A stretch of DNA of 64,000 bases, from NCBI GenBank assembly GCA_003991915.1, contig RQTK01000094.1, positions 390,372 to 454,371 of the forward strand. Reading direction: 5' to 3'. The position numbers and the translations under genes were made by a program. A model generated the notes under the pieces. That model was given only the letters and a program-made list of their open reading frames with translations, was not told where the DNA came from and did no database searches. Shown here one piece after another: positions 10,131 to 21,098 of this stretch (within the stretch, counting starts at the first letter, position 1; each line of letters starts with the position of its first letter). The stretch comes from Elysia chlorotica (lineage: Eukaryota > Mollusca > Gastropoda > Plakobranchidae).

Positions 10131-10714
10131 AGGTATCCTCTGTCAACAGGAGAAGTAAGATGTCTCCTTCCCTCTGTCAGTCTATGGGACACCCTTAGAC
10201 AAGGTGGAGTACCTATTAAGCCTCCCTGTTTGGGTTACAGAAAAACGTTAGCAGTCAGGAGTGATGGTAGAAGTAGGAGGATGCTGCTTATATGTGTGAA
10301 AGGCAACAATAGCATCTACACTTGCTACAAGAATGCCAGGTCAGAGCTGGGCTGGGTTTCTGAGTGATATCAGCTTTCTACAGAAACAGGGCTTGAAGAA
10401 GCTATCCTCATCTAACATCACAAAGTACTGAAAGGTAAGGCATCTAACCAATTTTAGTTGTAAATTGCTGTGACTATAACATTATAATATCTCATTAATT
10501 TGCACCTCTAATTAGATTGTTCTTCAGCTTCACGGGACCGTTGGGGGCCACTGGGGGCCTCATCCGGCCCCCAGACCCTGGGCAAATTTTCAGTACAAAT
10601 CATGCTTGTTTATTGGAAGCACTGTAGATATACCGATATTCTCGGTTATGACTTCTTAGCGTTCGATAATTTGAGATTGCCATGAAGACTAACTAAGAAA
10701 AAACTTGGACGTGC
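10131..10714. other. Spacer between hAT copies 2 and 3
   Basis: No gene seen. It contains a GC-rich stretch at 10535-10590 (GGGGGCCACTGGGGGCCTCA then CCGGCCCCCAGACCCTGGGC) resembling a hAT-type terminus and comparable to the repeat at 9045-9112. The rest is plain AT-rich sequence. Confidence 0.5.
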
Positions 10715-13093
10715 AAAGAGAAATAGACGCTAACGTGAAAAATAAATATAGATTTGAGTGGCTGGAGACATATGTGAAAATCAAATCAAAGAAACTAACT
10801 GAACTAGAAGTAAGACTTGGTGATTCAATTCAGAAGTTGGATTTGGCTGAAAAAGCGCTTTGTTTTCCATTGTAATGATGTAATCAGTTATGGTGGGAAA
10901 GGCAAGGTTGCCTTGATAGACCATGCACAATGTGCTAAACATGTTAATTGAGTGGAGGAGAGAAAAACAAACTTTACTCTATGTGGTCAATTCGTAAAAA
11001 AAAGACCCAAGAAGCACCCTTGTTTCCGCTGTTCAAACAAAAACCCACAGACAAAACTTCTGTAGAGACACCGGCAGCACCACCTGAGCCTTAACTGGTT
11101 CCTCTAGCAGATCGCACTGCCAACTTGGAGGCCATGATATTGTACTAAGCATGATGGCAGAAAATAACATAAGTTTTTATGTGGCGCCAAAGCTATTCGA
11201 ATTGATTCGTGAATGTTCCAAAGATCCAAATGCACTGGCAAGTGTCTCCCTTGACAGATGCACTGCTGCGTATAAACTGAAATATGGAGTGTCAGACTTT
11301 TTTGCCAAAGGGATAATTGAGTGCATGAAAACATGCCCAATTTCTTTAAATATTGATGAAGGAACATCCGATGTATCCTCAAACAACAAAAAAGTACTAG
11401 CTGTGTTAGTAAGCTATTTTAGCACAGTTAAAGAGCAAGTCGTTGTAGAACATTTAGCATCTTTAGAACTAATTAAGGCAGGTGCAGAAACTATTTTCAA
11501 CGCCATGAAAGAGCTCATGGACATCAATTCTATTCCTTGGAAGAATCTACAATCATGTCTGTTTGATTCCTGCAATGTGGTGCGGGGAAATAAATCAGGG
11601 GTTGAAGCTCGTCTAAGGGAACATGCTCCTCACATTCTAGACATCAATGTTGACTCGTGCCACCACATTCATAATGCTGTCAAGCAGTTTTGTTTCCCCT
11701 TTGAAGGCTGGGTGGAAAGACTGTTCCACGGCCTGAAAACAGATTTTAAATGGTCGTCTGTCTCCAAAGACAATTCTTTCAGATCTGTGTGACATTTAAC
11801 ATTAAATACAGTGCTCCTCAACCCTTCATACCACACAGATGGCTGTCTGTGTATGACACAGCTCTATTAACATTTAGGATGTTGTACATGCTAAGATTGT
11901 TTTATTTTCCTTTTATTTCTGACCCTCAAAACCACAAAGACATCAACACCTTAACCCACCACTTCCATAAACCAGACAGTAGGGTTGACATAAAAGTAAA
12001 ACGAATTGTTTAGCGTTTGAAAATAATATACAAAACCTTGAGTAAGGATAACAGAGACAGAAAAAACAAAATTACCAACCACCTCTTCAAACAAATTAAA
12101 AAACAAATTTGATTTTGAACTTTTACTCTTCAGCTCTACCAGTCTTAAAAGAACAATGTGTGTGCTATTCAAAGCAGCGAGCCCATGGTACACAAACTCC
12201 ATGATTTTCAAGTGAGCACAACAAAGAAATTTTTAGCCAGTTTTCTGAAACCAGAGAAGATTGTGGACCCCAATTCCAAGCAGCTTCTCCAACTTGATGT
12301 TGGAAGCCTAGAAAATAATCTTAGTTTGAAAGACCTTTTTATTGGCAAGACCACATCCAAGTTGCTTCAGGAATACAAACCTGCTGATAAAAAACACTTC
12401 CTCATTATTGTTTCCAGGGCATATAGGCTTTGTGCCAAACACATCCTGAAAACTCTGCCTTTAAATAATAAGTTCATCACAAGCCTTTCAGCATTGGACC
12501 CTGAAGTGCCTTGCAATTCTGTTGTAGGCAGATCACTCATTAATCTGATGGATTACTTCCCTCACTACCTCAATACTGAGGAAATGGATCTGCTTGCCTC
12601 TGAGATCAGAGTATATAATGTCACCCCCAATACTTTCAACAAAGAAAGGGTGGGTGTCTGATGGAGCAAGCAACATAAATTCCCCACCTTACACAAGCTG
12701 GCCAGAGCCTGTCTGTCCATCTTCCAAGGCCCACACATGGAAGGCTCTTTCTCTAGAATGAAAGACATCATTAAGGTGAAGTCTGGCAACATGGCAATTG
12801 CAACATTTTCTGCTGTTCAGACCATTAAGTACATCCTAATGACTACGGACACATCTGCAGTGGAATGCTTTAAGAGGAATGGCACATTGCACACTGCAAT
12901 AAATCCTACTCTGGTCACTTCAATAACAACATCCCATTCCAGATACAGGATAGAGCTAAATAAAGTGAAGGTGAAAGAGGAGGAAAGGAGGAAAGCTATG
13001 GGGCAGCAGGGGCATGTTCTGACAACCATTGCTAGAGCCAAAAGCATCAAGCAGCGTGCTATCAAGAGGGCCTTTAAGGTATCAGGATGCTAG
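10715..13093 (+). pseudogene. hAT-like transposase (copy 3), intronless, broken
   Basis: The longest hAT remnant. A start region (FEWLETYVKIKSKKLTELEV) leads, after a frameshift near 10867, into a C-x2-C...H-x5-H finger (FHCNDVISYGGKGKV ... HAQCAKHV). 11151-11792 carries ISLNIDEGTSDVSSNNKKVL (core Asp), CLFDSCNVVRGNKSGVEARL and DVDSCHHIHNAVKQF-like sequence. 12158-12661 carries helical middle parts (DLFIGKTTSKLLQEYKPADK, LCAKHILKTLPLNNKF). 12690-13093 carries the dimerisation region (LARACLSIFQGPHMEGSFSR, VQTIKYILM) and a basic tail (KAKSIKQRAIKRAFK-like). Frames change near 11790 and 12660. In contrast to copy 1 it has no introns, so it is a transposon-type copy. Confidence 0.8.
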
Positions 13094-13546
13094 AAAATCA
13101 TAATGAGATGAAGATTTTACCCCTGACTATTTTTAGTCTATATGTGTTCTCAAAACCCTTACAAACGACATACAAGTGAAGAAATGCGTATATGTAGCCT
13201 CAACTCAATTTTGAAATACAGAGGTTTTATTATAGCCATGTCAATTTTGATGGCCCATGGAAACGGTTTGTTTACATTGGTTACTACCTATTTTCTAGAT
13301 ATTATTCAAAAGGAATATCAATTTAGCCAGTAAATAATAATACTACACAACAATGAATATTTAGAGAAAAAAAAACTAAGAAGTGGCTTCAACAAGGGAC
13401 TGCACTCCACAACTCAAGTCTGATCTTGGTATTTACATTCTATTTGTTTACGTTCATCTCACCAAATAACATCTTCTGTGTGCTATTATTTCAAAGAAGT
13501 TGACATTCTTAATACCTTTTAGTCACAAAACAGACAGATTGTCATT
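13094..13546. other. Spacer between hAT copy 3 and Mutator-like pseudogene 1
   Basis: AT-rich, no reading frame I trust and no clear repeat. It may contain the 3' end of the hAT element or the 5' end of the following one, but I could not find a matched terminus. Confidence 0.4.
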
Positions 13547-14760
13547 ATGGGAGACAAGAAAAGATGCAGAACGTGTAAAAAACGCCGTTATAGAGGTACT
13601 CAACACTCTGAAAGTAGACACAGTAGCAAGAAAAACAAAGGAGAACATATTACCGATAATGTTGGAGTGAGTGAAGAAAGGCATGAGAACACTGCCAAAG
13701 ACACATCTGTTGGTGAGAGAACGGGATGTTTCTTCATTTTAAACAGCACTGTACTCAATGAATTCATTTCAAGATCCATGAGATGCCCAAAATGTGCTGA
13801 ATGTATGATGAATTGCAATATTGATAGCTCTTCAAAGTTAGGATTGTGTCTAAACCTGGAGTTCAGATGCAAGAATTGCACATGGAAAGAGGTTTTAAAA
13901 ACATCAAAGAAAGAGAAAGATAGATCTATAGCCAGAAAGGAAAAGGAGATCAATGTTAGGATCATGGTTTCCTTTGTTAGAAGTTTAGGAAGAGTGCATG
14001 GTGCACTTGTAAAGTTTGCTTCTCACGTGAACACTCCGGCTCCCATGACTCGCAAAAGTTACCGAAAGTTGTTTATGAAAGTCCATGCAGCCACCCAAGA
14101 AGTAGCAGAAGAGAGCATGATCAGAGCAGCTGTAGAAGTAATGAAGAAGAGACAAAGTGATGATACTGTGGATATAGATATAGAGAGTGCAGTAGTTGAT
14201 TGAGCTGTGTCGTTGGACGCCACTTGGCAAAGGAGGGGCCATGCCAGCCATCACGGGGTGGCAATAGCTATGTCAGTAGACACTGGAAAGTGCTTGGATG
14301 TCCAGACATTGTCTAACATTAATTGTGTAATGTGTGCCAATATTGGGAGCAAAGGAAAGCTGAAGAACCAGAGAAGTACGACAGATGGCAAGCTGAACAT
14401 AAATACAAACTGAATCACACAGGCAATGCTGGGGCAATGGAGGGGGCAGGCAGTGTTAGAATTTTTGGAAGGTCGGAGAAAAAGCTAGGTCTTAGATTTA
14501 CTGAGTATCTGGGTGATGGAGATTCATCCTCTTTCAATAACGTGCAGGAGTCGCAGTCGTATGGAGATGAGACCAGTATTGCGAAGTTGGGAGTGTGTCG
14601 GACATGTTCAGAAGAGGTGTGGAAACAGATTGAGAAAGCTAAAAAATAAAAGGAAGGGTGTCAAACTGAGCGATGGCAAAAGTTTAGGAGGTTTAGGCAG
14701 ACTGGCAGACAAAAAGATAGATACTTTGCAGAACTTTTATGAAAACACTTATTCAATGTG
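13547..14760 (+). pseudogene. Mutator-like (GTWQKRG-type) transposase, copy 1
   Basis: Belongs to the animal Mutator-like transposase domain family recognised by a D-x-TWQ(K/R)RG motif, an LGDGDSSSF motif and a GHVQKR motif. 13547-14203 starts MGDKKRCRTCKKRRYRGTQH and carries zinc-ribbon-like cysteines (RCPKCAECMMNCN ... FRCKNCTW), then VRIMVSFVRSLGRVHGALVK and MTRKSYRKLFMKVHAATQEV. A TGA at 14201 interrupts, the same frame resumes with SLDATWQRRGHASHHGVAIA, then a frameshift leads to LGDGDSSSFNNVQESQSYGD and another to ECVGHVQKRCGNRLRKLK with GGLGRLADKKIDTLQNFY at the end. Asp of LDATW and LGDGD are catalytic candidates. The C-terminal third (IWASFFH-type, present in copy 2) is missing. Confidence 0.75.
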
Positions 14761-14932
14761 AATAAATTCTCAAATTGTTTGAATTTTTATGAAACAGTAG
14801 GTCTAAATAAATATTTTTTTTTCTTTCATTTTTTGTGTAATAGAACTTAATCCATTAATTTTTTTCTTCCCCAGTCAGGAACAGTCATGTACTCCACTGA
14901 AGCCAGCCCTGCAGTCACCACGCCAAGAGGTT

Positions 14933-17052
14933 GTGGAACCACACCCTCAACTCTCCAATCCGGCACTACCACCTCAACGTTATGAGAAAACCTATCCTTC
15001 ATCCTCTAATGATCCGCCACCACCTGCCGCTGGACCGCCACCACCTACCGCTGGACCGCCACCTCAAACAAACGAGCCTACACCACCAACTGCCAGCTTT
15101 GAGGATATATATCCACCACCACTATCACCATCATCACCACCACCATCACCCTCTATTCGCAGAGATCCTCCATCACATGATGAGTCATCTTCACCACCTC
15201 CACCACCTTTACCTGATGAGGAATGGTTGCTGCCCCTACCTGAAGATGACTGGCTACCTCCACCACCTGACTGGCTTTCTGACCATGTGCCATCAACATC
15301 TCTGCTGGAAAGCGATCCAGCAACATCTATGCCTCAACCCATGGCTGGTTCACTGGTTCCCACCCCTTCAGCATCAGCAGTTGAGTCCTCAACTGAAGCA
15401 GTCGGCCCTGCTGAAACTGTTTCAAGATCCAGGAAACGGCAGAGGCATGTTGACAATTGGAAGTCTAGCAAAAGACTGAAAGCCTCCCAACATGGTGAAG
15501 GCTACATTACTGTGAGAGGAAAGCAACGACCAGCGAGGAGTCTAAAGACGACAAAAAACTGTCACAGGTGTAAATATAAGTGTGCATTAATGTTCACAGA
15601 GGCAGATCGAAAAGTGTTGTTTGACTCATACTGGGTTAAAACTCAAGAGGGTAAAGACAATTTCATTGCTAGGAGTGCTGTGATAAACAAGAAAAAAAGA
15701 CACACCTCTCAAAAAACAGACAGTAGGAGAACAGACTCAATTTCTTACTATATGAATTCTTCTGAAGGCAAGATTAGGGTTTGTAAGGATTTTTTTTTAA
15801 GCACTTTGGACATTTCCCAATCGGTTGTTTACAGAGTTGTGAAAAATCTAGATCAATTCACTTCTTGCCCTACTCCCTCCAGAAAGGGAAAGCACATTAA
15901 AAAGAAAATCCATGATGATGTAAGGAACAATGTGAGACAACACATAAATTATTTTCCTAAAATTGAAAGCCACTACTGCAGGAAAAGATCATCTAAAGTG
16001 TATTTGGAAAGTAATTTAAATATTTCTAAAATGTATGAACTTTATGTTGAAAAGTGTAAGAATGAAGGGTGTGAAGAGTTTTTAGTAAAAAAATCTTACT
16101 ACTCTGAAGTTTTTAACACAGAATTTAATATTGATTTTCACAAGCCTAAAAGTGATCGGTGTGATCAATGTGAAATGTACAAAGTGGCTGAGAGGGAGAG
16201 AATTTTGACAGCAGAGATGGTGTAGACAGAGATAGGCATAACTCTGAAAAGGAAGCTATGAGGGTTGAGAGAAATTTAGACAGAGAGGACAAAAACAAAT
16301 TAGTTATATCTTTTGACCTTGAGAATGTCATTAATTGCCCAAGAGCAAACATCAGTTCTTTTTTTTATAATAGGAAATTGTCCCTGTATAATCTAACTGC
16401 GCATGATTCTCTCAAAAGACAAGGATACTGTTCTATTTGGCTAGAGAGTACTTCTGGTCGATCAGGTAATGATCTTGCCAGTGCTTTTATTTCTATTTTG
16501 AAGAATGTCGTTTCAGAGCATCCGGGTGTATCTGAAATTACAACATGGTCAGATAGCTGTGTCCCCCAAAACCGTAACAGCATTATGTCTGTGGCAATCC
16601 TGAAATTCATGGATGATAACCCTCAAATAAACAAAATCACCATGAAATTCAGCAGCCCAGGGCATGGTGCTGTTCAAGAAGTGGACAATATTCATAGCAA
16701 CATAGAAAAAGCTATGAAAATTGCTGAATTTTATTCACCCCTTTCTTTTTTAAGAATTTTGATTAATGCAAATAGGCACCATCCCTACAAAACTATACAA
16801 ATGAGGCCAGAACATTTTAAAAATTATCACTCCTGTGGAGTTTCAATGAATTTTAAAGATGTCCCTTTCACTCGTGTGACAACATTGTGTTTTAAAAAGG
16901 GGTCAACCCTGATTGATTTTAAGACCAGCTTTACAGAGAAACAGTACAAGTCTGTTGATGTTGGCCCCACTGTTCTCACTAGGAGACGGCAAAAAATTTC
17001 TAATTTCTCCATTCCAGTGGGTAAAGATGATTATGTGAGGATGAGGAGGTGA
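14933..17052 (+). CDS. Proline-rich RNase H-like protein of unknown family, one internal stop
   Basis: Two consecutive frames (14933-16225, 430 aa; 16258-17052, 264 aa) separated by a TAG and a short frame change near 16223-16257. N-terminus: about 120 residues of Pro-rich low complexity (PPPPAAGPPPPTAGPP), then a basic region and CHRCKYKCA. Next come a possible winged or HTH region (STLDISQSVVYRVVKNLDQF) and NIDFHKPKSDRCDQCEMYK, a zinc-knuckle-like CxxC. The second part holds KLVISFDLENVI, TTWSDSCVPQNRNSIMS and SSPGHGAVQEVDNIHSNIEK, spaced like acidic motifs of an RNase H-like nuclease. Proteins with this SD(N/S)C-x-x-QNRN and PGHxxxxxDxxHxxIE signature occur, I recall, as repeated uncharacterised invertebrate proteins (DUF7869-like), but I cannot confirm the family. 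Probably transposon-encoded. Confidence 0.55.
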
Positions 17053-17299
17053 GAAGAAAAGATGAAGAGACTCAAGCAGTAGAGCTCTGGCCTCTACGGA
17101 TGCGTCACAGAAGACGCTGCGACACTTCATAGAAGACACCCAAGGCATTACGTTACTGCCACACAATATTGCAATTTTTTTATTTAATTATGCGATGAAT
17201 GAGAATGACAGTGAGCGTGTGAAGAGATGTGTAAAGTCAGAGAAGGGGGTGGGGTTACAAAAGTGAATATACATATTTTTTGTAATCTCACCTTGTTCG

Positions 17300-17670
17300 T
17301 AATGTTCTTGTGATAGATGCAACCTATAAAGCAAATTGTTACATGCACCCTCTTGTGAATTTGTGTTGACATTGAAGGAGGTGGTTGTCCTGTCCTGCAT
17401 GGTTTTGTAATGTAACACCATACACGTGAGAGTGAAGCCAGTATGGTGTCTTATTTGAGTTTTTGATATTTGAAGATGCTTGTAGTCCATTTGCTATATT
17501 TTTGTTGACAAGGACATGTTGGAGATCGCTGCAATTCGTAAAATATTTCCCGAGTCTTTGGTTAAGCTGAGCTCCTTTCACGCATCCACTGCTGTGAAGA
17601 GAGCATTGGCTAAACAAAGCTTGTCTTCGCAGCAAATAAATGATCTCTTGGTATATTTTAGGGAGCAGCG
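17300..17670 (+). pseudogene. ZSWIM/MULE-like RNase H fragment
   Basis: Broken pieces in several frames: DATYKANCYMHPLV near 17318 (first Asp of the MULE/ZSWIM RNase H-like core), then MLEIAAIRKIFPESLVKLSS and FHASTAVKRALAKQ from 17516, matching the D-x-x-E(I/K)xA(I/L)xxxFP ... FH pattern of these transposases. Upstream frames are interrupted by stops. No zinc-finger or SWIM part is visible. Confidence 0.55.
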
Positions 17671-17694
17671 CAGCACCCAGTCATTATTCAAGTC

Positions 17695-17935
17695 AATATT
17701 CCGATTTTTTCGCTTCTTACGACCTGGATCTTGGCAATTTTCAAGCGGTATATCATCCAACTGATACAGGGGATGGCACTCTAGTTAAGCACAAAATGCG
17801 GAGGACTCCCTAACACTTTGCTGCCAAAGAAGATGCTCATATGGAAAAGATGTTAGCAACTGGGGTGATACAGTCATTAATCTCCGAATGGGCTGCAGCA
17901 ACCGTGTTACTGTTAGTAAGGAAAAAGATGTATAT
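17695..17935 (+). pseudogene. Ty3/gypsy-type reverse transcriptase fragment
   Basis: In one frame this reads TLVKHKMRRTP*HFAAKED, AHMEKMLATGVIQSLISEWA and ATVLLLVRKKM. That is the start of a gypsy-type reverse transcriptase (pattern KxRMRRTPxxFAxxEEAHLEKML-GVIxxSxSEWAxxxVLVRKKDG). Only about 80 codons remain; no LTR, protease or integrase is seen nearby. Confidence 0.7.
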
Positions 17936-18014
17936 ATGTATTTGTTTGATGGTGTTTTGATTTTCGGGTGTTAAACAAGATTACAAAAAAAAAAAAGATG
18001 TTTTCCCTTTACCC

Positions 18015-18380
18015 TTGATTGAGCATTGCATGAAAGCTCTGCATGCTTCGGGAATAGCCATGGAGTCGGGCGATCACAATTTTTTCAATGAGGACGATCA
18101 AAAACAGGCTTTAACTGAGATTCAACATGTAAATGGTAAGCCTCCAAGTGATTTTAAAGAACTCAAAAGTTTAGTAGGGGAAAGACTGGTTGAAAAGAAA
18201 CATATTAAACTCTTAGAGGGCAAGCTCCGGACTGGTAGATGGAAATGTACACAGTACAACCCCAGTAAGCTTTCCAAAAAGGCAAGAAGTCACGCATTCT
18301 CGTCAGCACAAACTCATCGCTGGCAATTTAGAAAAGGCGGACAAGTCGACACCGTAAAGTCATCAAGCCTTGGAGTATAA
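18015..18380 (+). CDS. Unknown ORF (121 codons) before piggyBac remnant
   Basis: Not recognised. Encodes MIEHCMKALHASGIAMESGD ... ELKSLVGERLVEKKHIKLLE and a basic C-terminus (KLSKKARSHAFSSAQTHRW). Mixed acidic/basic, no membrane segment. It lies between a reverse transcriptase scrap and a piggyBac C-terminus and is probably a fragment of a mobile-element protein or a chance frame. Confidence 0.25.
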   Translation: MIEHCMKALHASGIAMESGDHNFFNEDDQKQALTEIQHVNGKPPSDFKELKSLVGERLVEKKHIKLLEGKLRTGRWKCTQYNPSKLSKKARSHAFSSAQTHRWQFRKGGQVDTVKSSSLGV

Positions 18381-18384
18381 CGAC

Positions 18385-18846
18385 AAGATGAATGGCTGCA
18401 ACAGGGCTGATCAGCTGGCTGGTTATTTCAATGTTTTTAATAGGAAAACATATAAGTGGTGGAAGAAACTGTTTTACTGGATGCTCTAACTAAACTAGGC
18501 CCCCAGGCAATAATCAGTACAAGCCGTGCAGCCTCCGCCCCTTCACAAAAACCCTTGTTTGTCAACTTGAGACTTTGGCTGTCTCTGTAATGCCCCCGAG
18601 GAGGCACAGAAATCAGCAACCTCCCACAGGCCAGAAGTTAATCTGATTCACAGATATTCTGGAAATATCCATCTTATTGTGCATTCTGCAAAAGACAGAA
18701 ACTGTGTCGTATGCAGTCGTCCTGGTAATCGCTGTCGCACCAATTTTTACTGCAAAGGTTGCTCAAATGATGAAACAAAGGTCTATCTGCACTCCAAGAC
18801 CTGCATTGAGCAATACCACATGTCCCAAAAAGAACAGTGCTGTACA
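18385..18846 (+). pseudogene. piggyBac transposase C-terminal remnant
   Basis: MNGCNRADQLAGYFNVFNRK then TYKWWKKLFYWML match the piggyBac GGVDRADQxxxxY...RKWWKKLFFWLL block. After frame breaks the tail VNLIHRYSGNIHLIV and CVVCSRPGNRCRTNFYCKGC SNDETKVYLHSKTCIEQYHM match the C-terminal cysteine-rich zinc-binding domain. The middle (18480-18640) has stops. The N-terminal half is absent here; a different piggyBac copy at 31.9-35.7 kb keeps the N-terminal half and lacks this end. Confidence 0.8.
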
Positions 18847-19770
18847 TAGATGTAAATGATAAATTTTCCTTTTTTTCATATGTCATAAGTGGACTTGCTA
18901 AGAGAATAGGTGTTGCCCTTGCAGCAAAAACTGACAGTAACACGAGCAGGAGAAGAAATGGTTTAGACGAAAGTATTATTGAGGCAGTAAAAACATTTTA
19001 TGTAAGGGCAGACATTGTGTACACCACTCCTGGTATGAATGATTATATCACAATCTGGAGTGATGGTGAGAAAACAATAGAGCGGAAGTACTACCTGACA
19101 ATGTTTACATGGCTTGACCGTTTTTGATGATTGATTGATTGATTATTTGGTATACCCAGTCCACCGTAATAGGCGATCTCAGGGTCTCTAATCTAGCAAG
19201 GCGTTTTTCCTTCAATTTCTCATCCCTCTATTTCTTATCCTTCCTTACTTATTCAACCAACTGTGAGTCATCGTATAAGATAAAAATATAGTTTAAAAAG
19301 TGTGTGTAAAATAAGTATATATATACAACAGGTTAAAAACAACTGTACATTGCTTCAGATTTTGTTGTCCTGGTAATCGCTGTCGCACCAATTTTTACTG
19401 CAAAGGTTGCTCAAATGATGAAACAAAGGTCTATCTGCACTCCAAGACCTGCTTTGAGCAATACCACACGCCCCAAAAAGAACAGTGCTGTACATAGATG
19501 TAAATAATATCAAATTTTCCTTTTTTTCATGTGTCATAAGTGGACTTGCTAAGAGAATAGGTTTTGCCCTTGCAGCAAAAACTGACAGTAACACGAGCAG
19601 GAGAAGAAATGGTTTAGACGAAAGTACTATTGAGGCAGTAAAAACATTTTATGTACGGGCAGACATTGTGTACACCACTCCTGGTATGAATGATTATATC
19701 ACAATCTGGAGTAATGGTGAGAAAACAATAGAGCGGAAGTACTACCTGACAATGTTCCTCAAAGAAGCTT
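18705..19770 (+). repeat. Duplicated segment (about 18715-19110 and 19370-19770)
   Basis: Both copies run from GTCGTCCTGGTAATCGCTGTCGC-like sequence through the piggyBac cysteine-rich tail into GGACTTGCTAAGAGAATAGG and on to ATAGAGCGGAAGTACTACCT, with only a few differences. The spacing is about 660 bp. They are separated by unrelated sequence (19115-19365) containing TTGATGATTGATTGATTGAT and CCGTAATAGGCGATCTCAGG. A third, shorter copy of the downstream part is at about 19860-19995 (GAAAGTATTATTGAGGCAGT ... GTTCAGAAAGAGTCAC). Confidence 0.85.
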
Positions 19771-20033
19771 TTGAACTGTTCAGAAAGAGTCACCTAGAAG
19801 TAGAAATCTCCATCAGCAAGTTTTGTGAGCTACTGCCAAAAAATGCACTTCTCTGGAATTGTTTAGATGAAAGTATTATTGAGGCAGTAAAAACTTTTTA
19901 TGTAAGAGCAGACCTTGTGCAGAAAACAAAAGAGCGGAAGTACTACCTGACAGTGTTCCTCAGAGAAGCTTTTGAACTGTTCAGAAAGAGTCACAAGTAT
20001 ATGCTGCACAGTGCCAAGAAAGGAAGAATGTAA
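19485..20033 (+). CDS. Uncharacterised mobile-element-associated ORF (FYxRxDI-x-PGxxDYI type)
   Basis: Encodes SGLAKRIGFALAAKTDSNTS, then a repeated domain: ESTIEAVKTFYVRADIVYTT PGMNDYITI ... ERKYYLTMFLKEAFELFRKS HLEVEISISKFCELLPKNAL. The same domain starts again (ESIIEAVKTFYVRADLVQKT ... FLREAFELFRKSHK) but lacks the PGMNDYI part. I recognise the pattern FY-R-DI...PG-D-I...LL-EAY-LF...E-(V/I)-I-KF-ELRP from uncharacterised invertebrate proteins that come in many copies, likely mobile-element-encoded. The function is unknown. An earlier copy of the first half is at 18837-19127. Confidence 0.45.
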   Translation: MLYIDVNNIKFSFFSCVISGLAKRIGFALAAKTDSNTSRRRNGLDESTIEAVKTFYVRADIVYTTPGMNDYITIWSNGEKTIERKYYLTMFLKEAFELFRKSHLEVEISISKFCELLPKNALLWNCLDESIIEAVKTFYVRADLVQKTKERKYYLTVFLREAFELFRKSHKYMLHSAKKGRM

Positions 20034-20096
20034 TGGACAAAGGGTGGAGAGAGGTGACAAGTGGTGATGTGAAGGTGTGGGTGGCGATTATTTTAT

Positions 20097-20457
20097 TTGA
20101 TTATTGATGGCCATGCATCTCATACGGCCCTCATAGACATCGGACTTGTGCCTATTGTGCTCTACTGCTTGAAGAACCATGCGTCGCACATCATACAGCC
20201 CATTGACCTTGCCTTCACAGGAGCTGTTAAGTTTCACTGGGAAAGGCAAGTACATGCAAGAGACAGGGGAGGTTGTTAGCCTGAAAACGTTTGCCAAAGT
20301 TTTGAAGCCAGCTTGGGAGGCTTCAGCTGTACCCGAGAATGGCTTCAAAGGCTTCTCGCACAGTGGAATCCATCCCTTCAACCCAGAGAGAGTCCTGCAG
20401 TCAGAGAAGCTCTGCCCCAGTCTAAGCTTCAGTGCTGTTGGAATCTCCGCTGATTAG
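20097..20457 (+). pseudogene. pogo-like transposase fragment
   Basis: DGHASHTALIDIGLVPIVL and CLKNHASHIIQPIDLAFTGA (second and third catalytic Asp regions of pogo transposases), then after a frameshift near 20240 SLKTFAKVLKPAWEASAVPE and SGIHPFNPERVLQSEKL. It is close in type to the intron-containing pogo at 21.1-22.9 kb (VDGHVSHKSL ... PHASHVIQPLDQAFFGALKP). The frame 20466-20669 that follows (EAVRKVPDDKCASLVTRFKE) may be the rest of the same C-terminal tail. Confidence 0.7.
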
Positions 20458-20864
20458 ACTGTGTTTTGGAGGCTGTCAGGAAGGTTCCTGATGACAAATG
20501 TGCCTCCCTTGTCACCAGATTCAAAGAGGATGGGATTGTTGAGCTGGAAAACAAAAATTTTAAGCTCCTCTGCACACAATTGCTTGCCGAAGACGCACAT
20601 CCAAAATCAGCCAACAAAGAGTTAGTCGCTGTCACAGTGTTCCGAACACTGATCGCCTTTTCCCACTAGGTAGACATAGTACTAATCTAGCTGAGTTTTT
20701 GACACTTTTAACCTTGCATACCCAAATTTAACTTTATCAATAAATGGGTCTAGAATCTATATAGGCCTACTTGAATAACAAAACTAGTCAAGACTTTATA
20801 TTACATTAAATGCCGAGCACAATTTAAAATGATATGTTGAGTTGGCTTAAAGTATCATGTATAT

Positions 20865-21075
20865 AACGTTAGCACTATGAAGGTTATGTTGTGGGCGAGG
20901 CCCAAACAGGGCAGGGATACCATAACTCATGTCTCAGCCGCTCATTATTATATTGACACAGACCCAAACAGTTACAGGGGGACATAAATCGGACAAGTAA
21001 ATCTGCCAATCGTGGAGTTTGAACTGTGGACCTCCCGATCTGGATACCAACGCTTTGAGCCAGTTCAAATCTTTT
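20865..21075 (-). repeat. tRNA-derived SINE-like repeat
   Basis: On the - strand it shows a box A-like TGGCTCAAAGCGTTGG and a box B-like AGTTCAAACTCC about 40 bp apart. The + strand phrase CAGGGCAGGGATACCATAAC and TTAGCACTATGAAGGTTATG match the other members of the dispersed family. This supports a tRNA-derived SINE with a conserved body. Confidence 0.6.
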
Positions 21076-21098
21076 GTTGTACTTTTTTTTTCCAGACA

